A program made the position numbers and the translations under genes. Under the pieces are notes generated by a model. The model was not told the origin of the DNA, did no database searches, and worked only from the letters and a program-made list of their open reading frames with translations. From Dehalococcoidia bacterium (GTDB taxonomy: Bacteria > Chloroflexota > Dehalococcoidia > Tepidiformales > Tepidiformaceae), in assembly GCA_020853755.1 (NCBI GenBank), contig JADYYG010000026.1, positions 1-64,000 on the forward strand: a DNA stretch of 64,000 nt. Direction: 5' to 3'. Every line of letters begins with the position of its first letter. The first letter of the stretch is position 1. This document shows, piece after piece, positions 36,798-46,554 of the stretch.

Positions 36798-39242
36798 TCA
36801 GACCACGATGTTGATAAGCCGGTCGGGCACGAAGATCTGCTTCCGCACCGTGCGCCCTTCCACGGCCTGTTGCACGCGGGGAAGCGCCAGGGCGGCCGCG
36901 CGCACGGCCGCCTCCGAGGAACCCGCCGGCAACGACAGGCGGTCGCGAACCTTGCCGTTGACCTGCACCACGATTTCGACTTCATCGTCGTGTGCGAGGG
37001 CACGGTCCGCTACGGGCCAGGCCTGTGTGTGGACGCTGTAGCCGTTGCCCAGGCGCTCCCAGAGTTCCTCGGTGATGTGCGGCGCAAGCGGCGCGGTCAG
37101 GAGGACGGCGGTGCGAACGCCTTCGTCCCACGCGGCGCGGTCCACGCTGCCCGCCTCACGAGCTCGCTGGAGGGCACTGGAGTGCTCCATCAGCCGCGAA
37201 ATCATCGTGTTGAAGCGGAACTCCTCCACCTCCTCCGTGACCGCGACGATGGTCTTGTGCGTCGCCCGGCGCAGCTCCCTGGTCGCCGGCGCGTCAGGCA
37301 GGTCAATCAGCGACGGCGGCTCGACCACGAGCGACCAGAGGCGGTTCAGCCAGCGCGAGATGCCCGACATCCCGGTCGGGTTGTACGGCCCGCCCTGGTC
37401 CCACGGCCCGACGAACATGAGCTGGCAGCGGAAGCAATCGGCGCCCCACTTCTCCACCTGGTCGTCGGGCGCCACCACATTGCCGCGGCTCTTCGACATA
37501 CGGTTGCCATCAGGCCCAAGAACAACGCCCTGGTTGAAAAGCCGCGCCATCGGCTCATCACCTTCGACAAGGCCCATGTCGCGTGCGGCCTTCCAGAAGA
37601 AGCGCGTGTAGAGCAGGTGCATCACGGCGTGTTCGGCGCCGCCCGTGTACTGGTCCACAGGGAACCATTTCCGCGCAGCCTCGGCGGAGAACGGCCGCTC
37701 CGGGTTGTGCGGGTCCGCGTAGCGCATCTGGTACCAGCTCGAACACATGAAGGTGTCGAGGGTGTCTGTCTCCCGGCGGGCCGGTCCAGAGCAGTTCGGA
37801 CACGGCACATTCACCCACTCTTCGGAAAGCGTCAGCGGGGACTGGCCGGTGGGCATGAACTGCACCTTCTCAGGCAGCACCACGGGCAGGTCACTATCCG
37901 GCACCGGTTGCGTGCCGCACTTCGCGCAGTGAATAAACGGGAGCGGCGCTCCCCAGAATCGTTGGCGGGAGACGGACCAGTCGCGCAGGCGATAGGTCAC
38001 CGCGCCTTTGCCGAGCCCTCGCTCCTCGGCGTACGCCACGACCTTCGCCACGGCCTCAGCCTCAGGCGTGCCGTCGAACGGCCCCGAATTCGCCATGGCC
38101 GTCCCGTGAGGGAACGCAGCCGCGATCGGCGTCGTTATGTCGACATTCGGGTGCGTGTAGACCGGGATAACCTCGAGGCCGTACTTGCGGGCGAACGCGA
38201 AGTCGCGCTCGTCGTGGGCCGGGACTGCCATAATCGCGCCGGTGCCGTAGGTGACGAGCACGTAGTCCGCGATCCAGATGGGCACGTGCGCGCCGTTGAA
38301 CGGGTTAACTGCGTACGCCCCGGTGAAGACGCCCGTCTTCTCGCGCTCGGTCGAGAGGCGGTCGATCTCGCTCGCCCGGGCTGTGGCCGCTACATAGTCG
38401 TCCACCGCCGCCCGTTGCCCGCCGGTGGTAATACGCTCAACGAGCGGGTGCTCCGGGGCGATGACCATGAACGTCGCGCCAAAGACGGTATCGGGACGCG
38501 TCGTGAATACAGTGAGCGGCTCCGTTGCGCCCGGGACATCAACCTTGAAATCGAGGTGCGCCCCTTCGGAGCGGCCAATCCAGTTGCGCTGCATGTTACG
38601 AATACGCTCCGGCCACTCGATGCCGTCGTAGCGCAGGAGTTCCTCGGCGTAGGCGGTGATCTTGAAGAACCACTGCCGCATCATCTTCCGCTGGACCACG
38701 TCGTCCGACCGCTCACAGCGGCCATCGACGACCTGCTCGTTGGCGAGGACCGTCTGGCAGCCGGGGCACCAGTTCGCGAGCGACTCGGCCTGGTAGGCGA
38801 GGCCATGCTTGTAGAACTGCAGGAACCACCACTGGGTCCACTTGTAGTACTCGGGGTCGCTGGTCACCACCTCGCGGTCCCAGTCGAAGCTTGCGCCCAT
38901 CAAGCGGAGCTGGCCGCGCATCCGGTCGATGTTCTGGTAGGTCCACTCCCTGGGGTCGATGCCACGCTTGATGGCGGCATTCTCAGCCGGCAGGCCGAAG
39001 GCGTCGAAGCCCATCGGGAACATCACGTTGTGGCCGAGCATTCGCCGGTATCGCGCGCCCACGTCGCTCGGGGCCATGGCATACCAGTGACCGGTGTGGA
39101 GGTCGCCCGACGGGTACGGGAACATGGTGAGGGCGTACCACTTCGGGCGCGGATCATCGTCGGGGGCGGCGTAGAGCCGAGTCTCCTCCCAGCGCGCCCG
39201 CCACTTCGGTTCAATCACATGGGGTTCATAACGATCGGCCAC
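36798..39242 (-). CDS. leuS: Leucyl-tRNA synthetase
   Basis: EPKWRARWEETRLY, TMFPYPSGDLHTGHWYAM (HIGH-like), MSKSRGNVVAPDD (KMSKS); GTG start. Confidence 0.97.
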   Translation of the reverse strand: MADRYEPHVIEPKWRARWEETRLYAAPDDDPRPKWYALTMFPYPSGDLHTGHWYAMAPSDVGARYRRMLGHNVMFPMGFDAFGLPAENAAIKRGIDPREWTYQNIDRMRGQLRLMGASFDWDREVVTSDPEYYKWTQWWFLQFYKHGLAYQAESLANWCPGCQTVLANEQVVDGRCERSDDVVQRKMMRQWFFKITAYAEELLRYDGIEWPERIRNMQRNWIGRSEGAHLDFKVDVPGATEPLTVFTTRPDTVFGATFMVIAPEHPLVERITTGGQRAAVDDYVAATARASEIDRLSTEREKTGVFTGAYAVNPFNGAHVPIWIADYVLVTYGTGAIMAVPAHDERDFAFARKYGLEVIPVYTHPNVDITTPIAAAFPHGTAMANSGPFDGTPEAEAVAKVVAYAEERGLGKGAVTYRLRDWSVSRQRFWGAPLPFIHCAKCGTQPVPDSDLPVVLPEKVQFMPTGQSPLTLSEEWVNVPCPNCSGPARRETDTLDTFMCSSWYQMRYADPHNPERPFSAEAARKWFPVDQYTGGAEHAVMHLLYTRFFWKAARDMGLVEGDEPMARLFNQGVVLGPDGNRMSKSRGNVVAPDDQVEKWGADCFRCQLMFVGPWDQGGPYNPTGMSGISRWLNRLWSLVVEPPSLIDLPDAPATRELRRATHKTIVAVTEEVEEFRFNTMISRLMEHSSALQRAREAGSVDRAAWDEGVRTAVLLTAPLAPHITEELWERLGNGYSVHTQAWPVADRALAHDDEVEIVVQVNGKVRDRLSLPAGSSEAAVRAAALALPRVQQAVEGRTVRKQIFVPDRLINIVV

Positions 39243-39489
39243 GACCGGTCACCTCGCTTGGGTCATTCGAAAACACAGAGCAGGCGTGCCTGCCCGCGAA
39301 AAGCTTGCTGGTCCGGGAAAGGACGCCCCGCCGGCTATGCGCCGCGGGGCCGGAGAAGGGCGAGGCCGTACGGTGGATGCCCTGGCGACGGGGTGTACGG
39401 ACCGAAATTCACAGGCAATCGCCCTCGCGACAGATTGGCACGCACATGGCATGCCAGGTTGCCATCGTAGCCGAGCGCGCCCGGTTCCG

Positions 39490-39966
39490 TCACCGTCCTG
39501 CTTCGGGCGATGGGCCGCCACTGTCCTGCGCTGAACCAGCACGCGCCTTCCGGCGAGCCTTCGACCGCGCCAGCAGCCGGTCGGAGACTGGCGAAAGTTC
39601 GAGGACAGCGATGATGGTGACCGTACTCAGGAGGGCCAGCAGCCAGAGCTGCGAGGCTACCACAAGGCCCACTGCAGCGATTGCCCAGACGGTCGCCGCG
39701 GTGGTCACACCCTTGACGCTGGCGCCGCGCTGGAACACGAGCCCCGCTCCGAGGAACCCGATCCCCTGGACCACGCCGGCGGCGACACGCGTATCTCCGA
39801 GTGAGGCGCTCATCTGGCCGAACAGCGCTGCTCCGCCGCAGACGATCGCGGTCGTCCGAATCCCGGCTTCGTGGCCGCGAAATTCGCGCTCCAACCCGAC
39901 GGCTGCGCCGAGGCCGAGCGCGTAGAGCACCCAGAGGAACAGTTCGAGTTGTTCGCGCTCACTCAT
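39490..39966 (-). CDS. MgtC/SapB family membrane protein
   Basis: LGAAVGLEREFRGHEAGIRTTAIVCGGAALFG..VQGIGFLGAGLVFQRGASVKGVTTAATVWAIAAVGL. Confidence 0.92.
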   Translation of the reverse strand: MSEREQLELFLWVLYALGLGAAVGLEREFRGHEAGIRTTAIVCGGAALFGQMSASLGDTRVAAGVVQGIGFLGAGLVFQRGASVKGVTTAATVWAIAAVGLVVASQLWLLALLSTVTIIAVLELSPVSDRLLARSKARRKARAGSAQDSGGPSPEAGR

Positions 39967-40514
39967 TTGGCCGCCCGGTAATGCGCGACCACCAGGGTTT
40001 CGAAGTTCCTGGCGCGGGAGCATTCACGGCAGGTGAGGTACCAGACCCACGTTTCGTCCGGCTTTCTGCCGAACCGCAGTCGCGCTTCCTGAGCCGTGCT
40101 GTCCACGGCCTTGCCGAGACTGCCGAGCGGGGCATCGAGCAGCCTCGTGTAGACGAATCCTCCCGGGCGAACCACACCGTCGCCGTCGCGGGCGCCCTCG
40201 ACCTCGAGCATAATCGGCCGACGGAACTTGCCCGAGCCGTTGAGGAGCATCGCGTCTTCCGGGACGGTGGCGCCGAGGGCCTCGGCTCGCGCCCGCAGTT
40301 CGTCTCGCACCTTGTCATACCCGACTGGCACGCCCAGTACAGCGTTGGTCATCGCTTTCACGAACGTGATATCGGTCCAGTCGCTCTCCGCATGGTCCCA
40401 GTCAGCCGGGTCCAACACCGGGCAATCACACGGACCAACGGACTCTTCGGGCACATCCTCTTTGCGGACGGGCAGACCGGAGTCATCGAGCTTCACGCGG
40501 CGGCGCTGAGTCAT
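39963..40514 (-). CDS. Conserved-looking hypothetical protein with CxC and CxxC motifs
   Basis: MTQRRRVKLDDSGLPVRKEDVPEESVGPCDCPVLDPADWDH..WYLTCRECSRARNFETLVVAHY; overlaps the MgtC gene by 4 nt. Confidence 0.65.
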   Translation of the reverse strand: MTQRRRVKLDDSGLPVRKEDVPEESVGPCDCPVLDPADWDHAESDWTDITFVKAMTNAVLGVPVGYDKVRDELRARAEALGATVPEDAMLLNGSGKFRRPIMLEVEGARDGDGVVRPGGFVYTRLLDAPLGSLGKAVDSTAQEARLRFGRKPDETWVWYLTCRECSRARNFETLVVAHYRAAK

Positions 40515-40540
40515 GGCAGGAGGATAGCGCAGCCCGCGCG

Positions 40541-42148
40541 TTAGAGGACGACTGCGGCCCCGAACGGACCTACCGTCACGGAGCTTTCGCAGCGTGTCCC
40601 TTCTTCTGCTGCGATCGTCGAAAGGATGACCGATCCGGGCCGCCTGAGCGGCACAACAACCGCGGCGCCAGAGGTGTTCACCACGACGGTGGCTGTTTCG
40701 GGCCCGGCGAATCGCTCGAATGCGAACACGCCTGCCGGTGCGTCGATCTCCCGGTAAGCGCCCTCGCAGAGGACGGGAGTGCTCTTTCGAAGCCAGATCG
40801 CCCGGCGAGTGAGCGCGAGCAGCGAGTCGCTCTGCGCACTGGCGTCCTGAACGTTCCGGTCGACCCTTCCGTACGGCAGCCACGGCTCCACGGTGGAGAA
40901 GCCGCGCCCGGGCGACTGGTCCCACTGCATCGGCGTACGTTCCGGGTCGCGCCCCGTGGTTCGGAAACGTGCCGGGTCCTGTAGGCGTTCTTCTGGGACG
41001 TCGACGTCCTCCATGCCGATCTCCTCGCCATAGTAGAGGAACGGCGTATTCCGAAGAGCCAACAACATGACGGTGGCTGCCCGGGCACGAGCCGCGCCGT
41101 GTCCGTCCTCATTGTTGCGGGAGATAAACCGGGACCGGTCGTGGTTGGCCAGGGCGTAGCACGGTTGGGCCCCCGGGGGCAGGGTTGCCTCGGCGTTGTG
41201 CACGATTCTTCGCAGCGTCTCCGCCTCCCACGGCGTGTGGACAGGTTCGTGCTCGTGGATGAACTGGAAGTTGAACGCGAGGTGCAACCCCGGCTCTTCG
41301 TCGGAGCCGTAGTAGTCCGCCACCTCCTGCGAGGTCCCGAAGACCTCTCCGACGGCAACCCGTGCCTCGTATTCGTCGAACACCTTGCGGATGCGCTTCA
41401 CGGCAGGATAGACATCGGGGTAGTTGCGGTTGTTCACCCAGAGCTGGCGGCTGACGCGCGGTCCGTCGGGCGTCCAATCCGGGTTGGGCGGGTTATCCGC
41501 CAGGTTCGGCTCCTTCACAATGCCGCCCATCACGTCGATCCGGAACCCGTCGATGCCGCGTTCGAACCAGAAGCGCAGAACGTCGTGCATCGCCCGCTCG
41601 ACTTCCGGGTTGCGCCAGTTCAGGTCCGGCTGCTCGCGCAGAAACGAGTGGAGGTAGTACTCGCCGGTCGTCTCATCGAGCGTCCAGGCCGGGCCGCCGA
41701 ACGATCCGCGCCAGTTGTTCGGCAATGACCCATCGGGCTTCGCGGGCCGCCAGTAATACCAGTCGCGCTTCGGGTTGTCGCGGGAGGAACGGGATTCGAT
41801 GAACCACGGGTGCTGGTCAGAGCTGTGGTTCGGAACCCAGTCCAGCAGGACCTTGATTCCGCGCTTGTGACATTCCGCGATGAGCCGGTCCATCGTCTCG
41901 AGCGTGCCGAACGCCGGGTCGACACCGCAGTAGTCCGAGACGTCGTAGCCGAAGTCCGTCATCGGCGACGGGAAAGTCGGCGAGAACCAGAGAGCGTCGA
42001 TGCCGAGGGACTGTTCGGTGCCGTCGTTCAGGTAGTCGAGGCGCTGGATGATGCCCTCGAGGTCACCGATCCCGTCGCCGTTGCTGTCCTGGAAGCTGCG
42101 CGGGTAAATCTGGTAGACGACCGCGTCCCGCCACCATTCGCGGCTCAC
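40541..42148 (-). CDS. GH13 alpha-amylase family glycosidase (alpha-glucosidase-like)
   Basis: WWRDAVVYQIYPRSFQDSNGDGIGDLEGI, DWVPNHSSDQHPWF, GFRIDVMGGI, NHDRSRF. Confidence 0.95.
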   Translation of the reverse strand: MSREWWRDAVVYQIYPRSFQDSNGDGIGDLEGIIQRLDYLNDGTEQSLGIDALWFSPTFPSPMTDFGYDVSDYCGVDPAFGTLETMDRLIAECHKRGIKVLLDWVPNHSSDQHPWFIESRSSRDNPKRDWYYWRPAKPDGSLPNNWRGSFGGPAWTLDETTGEYYLHSFLREQPDLNWRNPEVERAMHDVLRFWFERGIDGFRIDVMGGIVKEPNLADNPPNPDWTPDGPRVSRQLWVNNRNYPDVYPAVKRIRKVFDEYEARVAVGEVFGTSQEVADYYGSDEEPGLHLAFNFQFIHEHEPVHTPWEAETLRRIVHNAEATLPPGAQPCYALANHDRSRFISRNNEDGHGAARARAATVMLLALRNTPFLYYGEEIGMEDVDVPEERLQDPARFRTTGRDPERTPMQWDQSPGRGFSTVEPWLPYGRVDRNVQDASAQSDSLLALTRRAIWLRKSTPVLCEGAYREIDAPAGVFAFERFAGPETATVVVNTSGAAVVVPLRRPGSVILSTIAAEEGTRCESSVTVGPFGAAVVL

Positions 42149-42492
42149 TTCCCGAGAGCCGCCTGGACGGCCGCGATGAGGTCGGGCCGCGTCGCGAGCA
42201 GTGCGTGCGAGATGTAGCTGACCGCTTCGATCGGGTGACCCTTGGCGAGGCGATCCTGGAGATAGGCCTCGCCGGCGGCCTGCGCGGCGAGCGCGCGAAA
42301 CTCGTCGCCGTCCTCAGCACCGACTTCGGAGGCCAGTTGCTTCGCCGCCGGATCGTTCAGGAGGATAGCGACCTCCTTGGCGTGGTTCGGCGGGAGCGAG
42401 ACGAGGAAGTTCGCCTGTGTGGCGCCCCAGATCTCGGTGCCGACGCCGATGCTTTGGAACATCACGGCGCCAGTCGTTTCGGTGGTAGTCAC
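42145..42492 (-). CDS. Hypothetical protein (115 aa)
   Basis: MTTTETTGAVMFQSIGVGTEIWGATQANFLVSLPPNHAKEVAILLNDPAAKQLASEVGAEDGDEFRALAAQ...; 4-nt overlap with the GH13 gene. Confidence 0.65.
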   Translation of the reverse strand: MTTTETTGAVMFQSIGVGTEIWGATQANFLVSLPPNHAKEVAILLNDPAAKQLASEVGAEDGDEFRALAAQAAGEAYLQDRLAKGHPIEAVSYISHALLATRPDLIAAVQAALGK

Positions 42493-42495
42493 AGC

Positions 42496-43743
42496 TCAGG
42501 CCCCCTCTGCATGCTCAGCCGGCATCGCGATGCGGAGCGCGTTGGGGAGGTCTGCCAGGAGCTGCGTGCGCACCTGTGTGCGGGTTTGCAGCCCCCAGAT
42601 GTTGATGAACCCAACGGCCGCCGACTGGTCATATGTGTCCCCTCGATCATACGTCGCGAGGCCGCGGTCGTAGAGCGAGTGCACCGCCTTGCGGCCAACC
42701 ACGATGGCCCGGCCGCGCTGGAGCTTCACCCGCACGACCCCGGTCACATGGCGCTGCGTGCTCGCCACGTAGGCCGCGATGTCCTGGTGATGGGCGCTGA
42801 ACCAGAGGCCGTTGTAAATCAACTCGGAATATTCGGCCGCGAGAACCTTCTTCAGCCGGACCTGCTGCTTCGAAAGGGTCATCGCTTCGAGCGCACGATG
42901 AGCGCTATGGAGAATCAGCCCGGCTGGCGCTTCGTAGATCTCGCGGCTCTTGATGCCGACGAGCCGGTCCTCGATGTGGTCGATACGGCCGACCCCGTAC
43001 TTGCCGCCAAGGTCGTTCAGGTGCTCCACCATGTCGACGGGACCGATGTCCTTGCCATCGAGGCGGATGGGCATCCCTGACTGGTACTCGATCTCGACAT
43101 AGGCGGGCGAGGACGGCGCCTGCTCCGGGTCGACTGTCCACTCGTAGGCCTCGGCCGGCGGTTCGGTCCACGGGTCTTCGAGGACTCCGGCCTCGGCGCT
43201 CCTGCCCCACATGTTCTCGTCGATGCTGAACGGGCCTTTCGCCGCCCACGGGATATCGACGCCGTGCTCCTTCAGGTACTCGATCTGGTACTCGCGGGCC
43301 ATGGCGTTTTCGCGCGTCGGCGCCACGATGGTGAGCGAGGGGTCGAGCGTCTGGATGCCGACATCGAACCGCACCTGGTCGTTGCCCTTACCGGTGCAAC
43401 CGTGAGCGACGGCAGTAGCGCCTTCTTCGTGCGCCACATCGACCAGCAACTTGGCCATCAGCGGGCGGGCGAGCGCAGTCGCTAGCGGGTAGACATCCTG
43501 GTACATCGCGCCAGCCGCCAGCGCCGGGAACGCGAAGTAGCGAATGAAGTCCTCGCGCGCGTCAATCACGCGGACCTTCAGCGCGCCGGCCGCCATGCCG
43601 CGCGATTCGACGACAGGCTGCTCCTTGCTGCGGCCAACATCAATGTTGAGGGCGACGACTTCGTAGCCCTGTTCGACGGTCAGCCACTTGATGGCAGTAG
43701 TGGTATCGAGGCCACCGGAATAGGCGAGGATGAGCTTGGGCAC
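42496..43743 (-). CDS. argG: Argininosuccinate synthase
   Basis: PKLILAYSGGLDTTTAIKWL, AHGCTGKGNDQVRFD, YQIEYLKEHGVDIPW, SAYVEIEY-type region; GTG start. Confidence 0.97.
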   Translation of the reverse strand: MPKLILAYSGGLDTTTAIKWLTVEQGYEVVALNIDVGRSKEQPVVESRGMAAGALKVRVIDAREDFIRYFAFPALAAGAMYQDVYPLATALARPLMAKLLVDVAHEEGATAVAHGCTGKGNDQVRFDVGIQTLDPSLTIVAPTRENAMAREYQIEYLKEHGVDIPWAAKGPFSIDENMWGRSAEAGVLEDPWTEPPAEAYEWTVDPEQAPSSPAYVEIEYQSGMPIRLDGKDIGPVDMVEHLNDLGGKYGVGRIDHIEDRLVGIKSREIYEAPAGLILHSAHRALEAMTLSKQQVRLKKVLAAEYSELIYNGLWFSAHHQDIAAYVASTQRHVTGVVRVKLQRGRAIVVGRKAVHSLYDRGLATYDRGDTYDQSAAVGFINIWGLQTRTQVRTQLLADLPNALRIAMPAEHAEGA

Positions 43744-43832
43744 GGGCTGTTCCTGGACGACAAGAGGTACCGCTGAGTATGGCCCGCCACACGGCAACCG
43801 TCAGCCATGGCGTCGTCACCGCTGGCAGTTGT

Positions 43833-44189
43833 CTACCGGCCGAGAGCCGCCTTCGCGCCGCGCACGCCCATGACCCAGGAGAGCAGCGCCGAGCCGGCCA
43901 GGACCAGCGCAATGGCGAAAACCACGGCCGCGGAGAAGCCGTTCGGCAGTTTGCCCGCGAGCGAAAACGGGAGCATGGCGAGTGCCGCCGCAAAACTCGC
44001 TACCCCGCCGAACACCATGTACGGGCCGCCGTAGCGGTGCACCGCGTACCACTGCTCATCGTTCGCCATCGAGTACGGGGTACGAATACCGGCCCAATAC
44101 TGCCGCGGCAGCTTCTCCTGCAGCGCCCGCCATCCAACGACGGTGACAAGCGCCGACCCGGCGAGGACAACCAGAAAGGCAACCCACAT
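43833..44189 (-). CDS. SdpI-family-like membrane protein
   Basis: Three to four TMs; YWAGIRTPYSMANDEQWYAVHRYGGP resembles the SdpI signature (GIRTPWTLSSEEVW..NRFGG). Confidence 0.75.
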   Translation of the reverse strand: MWVAFLVVLAGSALVTVVGWRALQEKLPRQYWAGIRTPYSMANDEQWYAVHRYGGPYMVFGGVASFAAALAMLPFSLAGKLPNGFSAAVVFAIALVLAGSALLSWVMGVRGAKAALGR

Positions 44190-45265
44190 CAGTCAGCCAC
44201 CATGCTGTGGCGAAGGCTGAGGTCAAGGTCATCAAGCGCGCCGAGGAGGTCGACGGAGTTCGTAATATCGCCGGAGACGATGGCGCTGCGGATTCGCTGG
44301 ACCTTCGCCTCCGCGCCGTCGAATGAGGCGACCCGCTTCGGCGTGCGGTTCACGCGGAACTCGAACACGTCAGGCCTGGTGTAGTGCCCCGCGTGGTCGG
44401 CGATCATCTTCTGGAACATGACCGTTCCGGTGTTCGCTTTCGCCGTCAGGATGGTCTCCTCGTTGAAGACCGGCCCGGCGAGGTAGTCGCCGTTCGGGCC
44501 AATGATTCCCGACGCGCCGTCGCAGGGCATGATGACGTGCCGTTCGACGCCGTCGATGTTCATCTTCAGCGCCCGGATGTCGTCCGGCATGTCCTCCTCG
44601 CGGAGAAGCCCGCCGGACATCACGACATACGCGCTCGACTGCATGGCGAAGGCGCGCGAGAGCACTTCCTGGCGGGTGAAGCGGCCGCCGGGCCAGACCC
44701 CCGCGTGCACCTGCAGGCCCTGGCTGATGAGCGCATAGCCGGGAAGCACCATCTGGTGTTCCCAGCAGTTCAGGCCACCCAGCCGGCCGTAGGGACGGTC
44801 GTAGAGGCGCAGTGAACTGCCATCGCCTTCGCCCCAGACCGTGCGTTCGAACATCGTTGGCTTGAGTTTCCGGTGCTTGCCGAGGATTTCGCCTTCACGG
44901 CCGATGAACAGGAGCGTGCAGTAGATGCTCCCGCCCGTCGTCGTGTCCCGCTCGGCGACGCCGATGGCCACGTCACAGCCGGCACGGCGCGCCGCCCGGC
45001 AGAGGGCGTCTGTCGCCGGGGAAGGCACTTCGACACCGTTGAGCACGAACTTCTGGAGCAGCGGGCCGAACGCCGGGTGGTTCGCCCAGCCAGCGAACGA
45101 GGCGTACCCGCTGACCCAGGTCTCACCAAAAACAGCGAGATCCGCGCCGAGCGCGCCGGCCTGCTCAATCAGCCCGCAGGCCTTTTCGATGCTGGCATCC
45201 CGGTCGAGGTAGACCGGGGCGGCCTGCACGGCAGCCAGCGTAAAGTCACGGAATTGGTCTCCCAC
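44189..45265 (-). CDS. Nitrilase/carbon-nitrogen hydrolase family protein
   Basis: TLAAVQAAPVYLDRDASIEKACGLIEQAGALGADLAVFGETWVSGY (Glu), HRKLKPTMFERTVWGEGDGS (Lys), LGGLNCWEHQM (Cys). Confidence 0.95.
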   Translation of the reverse strand: MGDQFRDFTLAAVQAAPVYLDRDASIEKACGLIEQAGALGADLAVFGETWVSGYASFAGWANHPAFGPLLQKFVLNGVEVPSPATDALCRAARRAGCDVAIGVAERDTTTGGSIYCTLLFIGREGEILGKHRKLKPTMFERTVWGEGDGSSLRLYDRPYGRLGGLNCWEHQMVLPGYALISQGLQVHAGVWPGGRFTRQEVLSRAFAMQSSAYVVMSGGLLREEDMPDDIRALKMNIDGVERHVIMPCDGASGIIGPNGDYLAGPVFNEETILTAKANTGTVMFQKMIADHAGHYTRPDVFEFRVNRTPKRVASFDGAEAKVQRIRSAIVSGDITNSVDLLGALDDLDLSLRHSMVAD

Positions 45266-45296
45266 GGGAACGCCTCCTGCCCCTGGACGGGGGCCG

Positions 45297-46499
45297 TTAC
45301 TTCGTCACGGCCGCAGTGCTGGCCGCAATCGCCTCTTCGAGGATGTCACAGGCCCGGTCGAGTTCGTCGTCGGTCACGTTCAGCGGCGGCATCAGGCGGA
45401 TAGCGTTGGGACGGACATTGTTCACGAGCAGGCCCTTCCGCCGGCAGGCATCCATCACGTCCGTCGCGCAGTCCCGGCTGAACGCGACCGCGATGAGCAG
45501 GCCACGCCCGCGCACTTCGGTGACAACGTCGAACCGGTCCTCCATCGAGCGGAGGCGCGCCATCAATCGGTCTGAAGCTGCCCGGCAGCGCCCGGACAGG
45601 TCCTCGTCGATGACATGCTTCACGGTTGCGTAGCCGGCGGCGGCGGCAAGCGCGTTGCCCCCAAAGGTGGACCCGTGGTCGCCCTTCACGAGGTGCGAGG
45701 CGATGCTCTCGCGGGCCATGAACGCCCCAATCGCGACGCCGCCAGCAAGGCCCTTCGCCAGCGTCATGATGTCCGGTTCGACGCCCTCCTGTTCGTAGGC
45801 GAACAGGGAGCCTGTGCGGCCGATGCCGGTCTGCACCTCATCGAAGATGAGCAGGATGCCCTTCTCGTTGCACCAGTCGCGGATGCCTTGCAGGTAGCCG
45901 GGCGCGGGCATGTTCACGCCGCCTTCGCCCTGGATCGGTTCGACCATGATGGCGGCGGTCTTCTCGTTGGTCGCCGCCTTGATCTGGTCGAGGTCGTTCC
46001 AGGGGACGTGGTGGAAGCCGGGCATGAGCGGCCCGAATGGCTCCCGGTAGCGTGCGTTGCCGGTCGCCGCGAGCGCCCCGAGCGACCGCCCGTGGAAGCC
46101 GTCGATGGTCGTGATGATCTCGTGGGCGCCGTTCCTGGTGTCGAGGCCCCAGCGCCGTGCCAGCTTGATCGCACCTTCGACAGCTTCGGTGCCCGAGTTG
46201 CAGAAGAATACGCGATCCAGGCAGGAGTTCTCCACGAGCAACTTCGCCAGCTGGATCATCGGCTTCGTGTAGAACAGGTTCGAAGCGTGGATCAGCGTCT
46301 GCGCCTGCTCAGCCGCCGCTTTCGCCACGACCGGGTGGGCATGCCCGAGGATGTTGACGGCCACGCCACCGACGAAGTCGAGGTACTCGTGGCCCTCGGT
46401 GTCCCAGACGCGCGTGCCTTCTCCACGGTCGAGGACGATGGGCTGGCGCCCATAGTTCTGGAAAAGGTACTGCTGTTCGTCGGCAACCCAGTCGGTCAT
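45297..46499 (-). CDS. argD: Acetylornithine/succinylornithine aminotransferase
   Basis: FCNSGTEAVEGAIKLARRWG, FHGRSLGALAATGN, LLIFDEVQTGIGRTGSLFAYE, LAKGLAGGVAIGA. Confidence 0.95.
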   Translation of the reverse strand: MTDWVADEQQYLFQNYGRQPIVLDRGEGTRVWDTEGHEYLDFVGGVAVNILGHAHPVVAKAAAEQAQTLIHASNLFYTKPMIQLAKLLVENSCLDRVFFCNSGTEAVEGAIKLARRWGLDTRNGAHEIITTIDGFHGRSLGALAATGNARYREPFGPLMPGFHHVPWNDLDQIKAATNEKTAAIMVEPIQGEGGVNMPAPGYLQGIRDWCNEKGILLIFDEVQTGIGRTGSLFAYEQEGVEPDIMTLAKGLAGGVAIGAFMARESIASHLVKGDHGSTFGGNALAAAAGYATVKHVIDEDLSGRCRAASDRLMARLRSMEDRFDVVTEVRGRGLLIAVAFSRDCATDVMDACRRKGLLVNNVRPNAIRLMPPLNVTDDELDRACDILEEAIAASTAAVTK

Positions 46500-46554
46500 T
46501 TCGTGCTCCTTTGGCTGTGATGGTATCCGCTGAGGCGCGATTTCGAAACGCCAA

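Noticed and set aside
39243-39489. Possible T-box or leader-peptide attenuator upstream of leuS
   Set aside because: No AGGGTGGNACCGCG-type T-box sequence and no Leu-codon run on the minus strand; the GCAGGC-GT-GCCTGC palindrome is short with an implausibly small loop.
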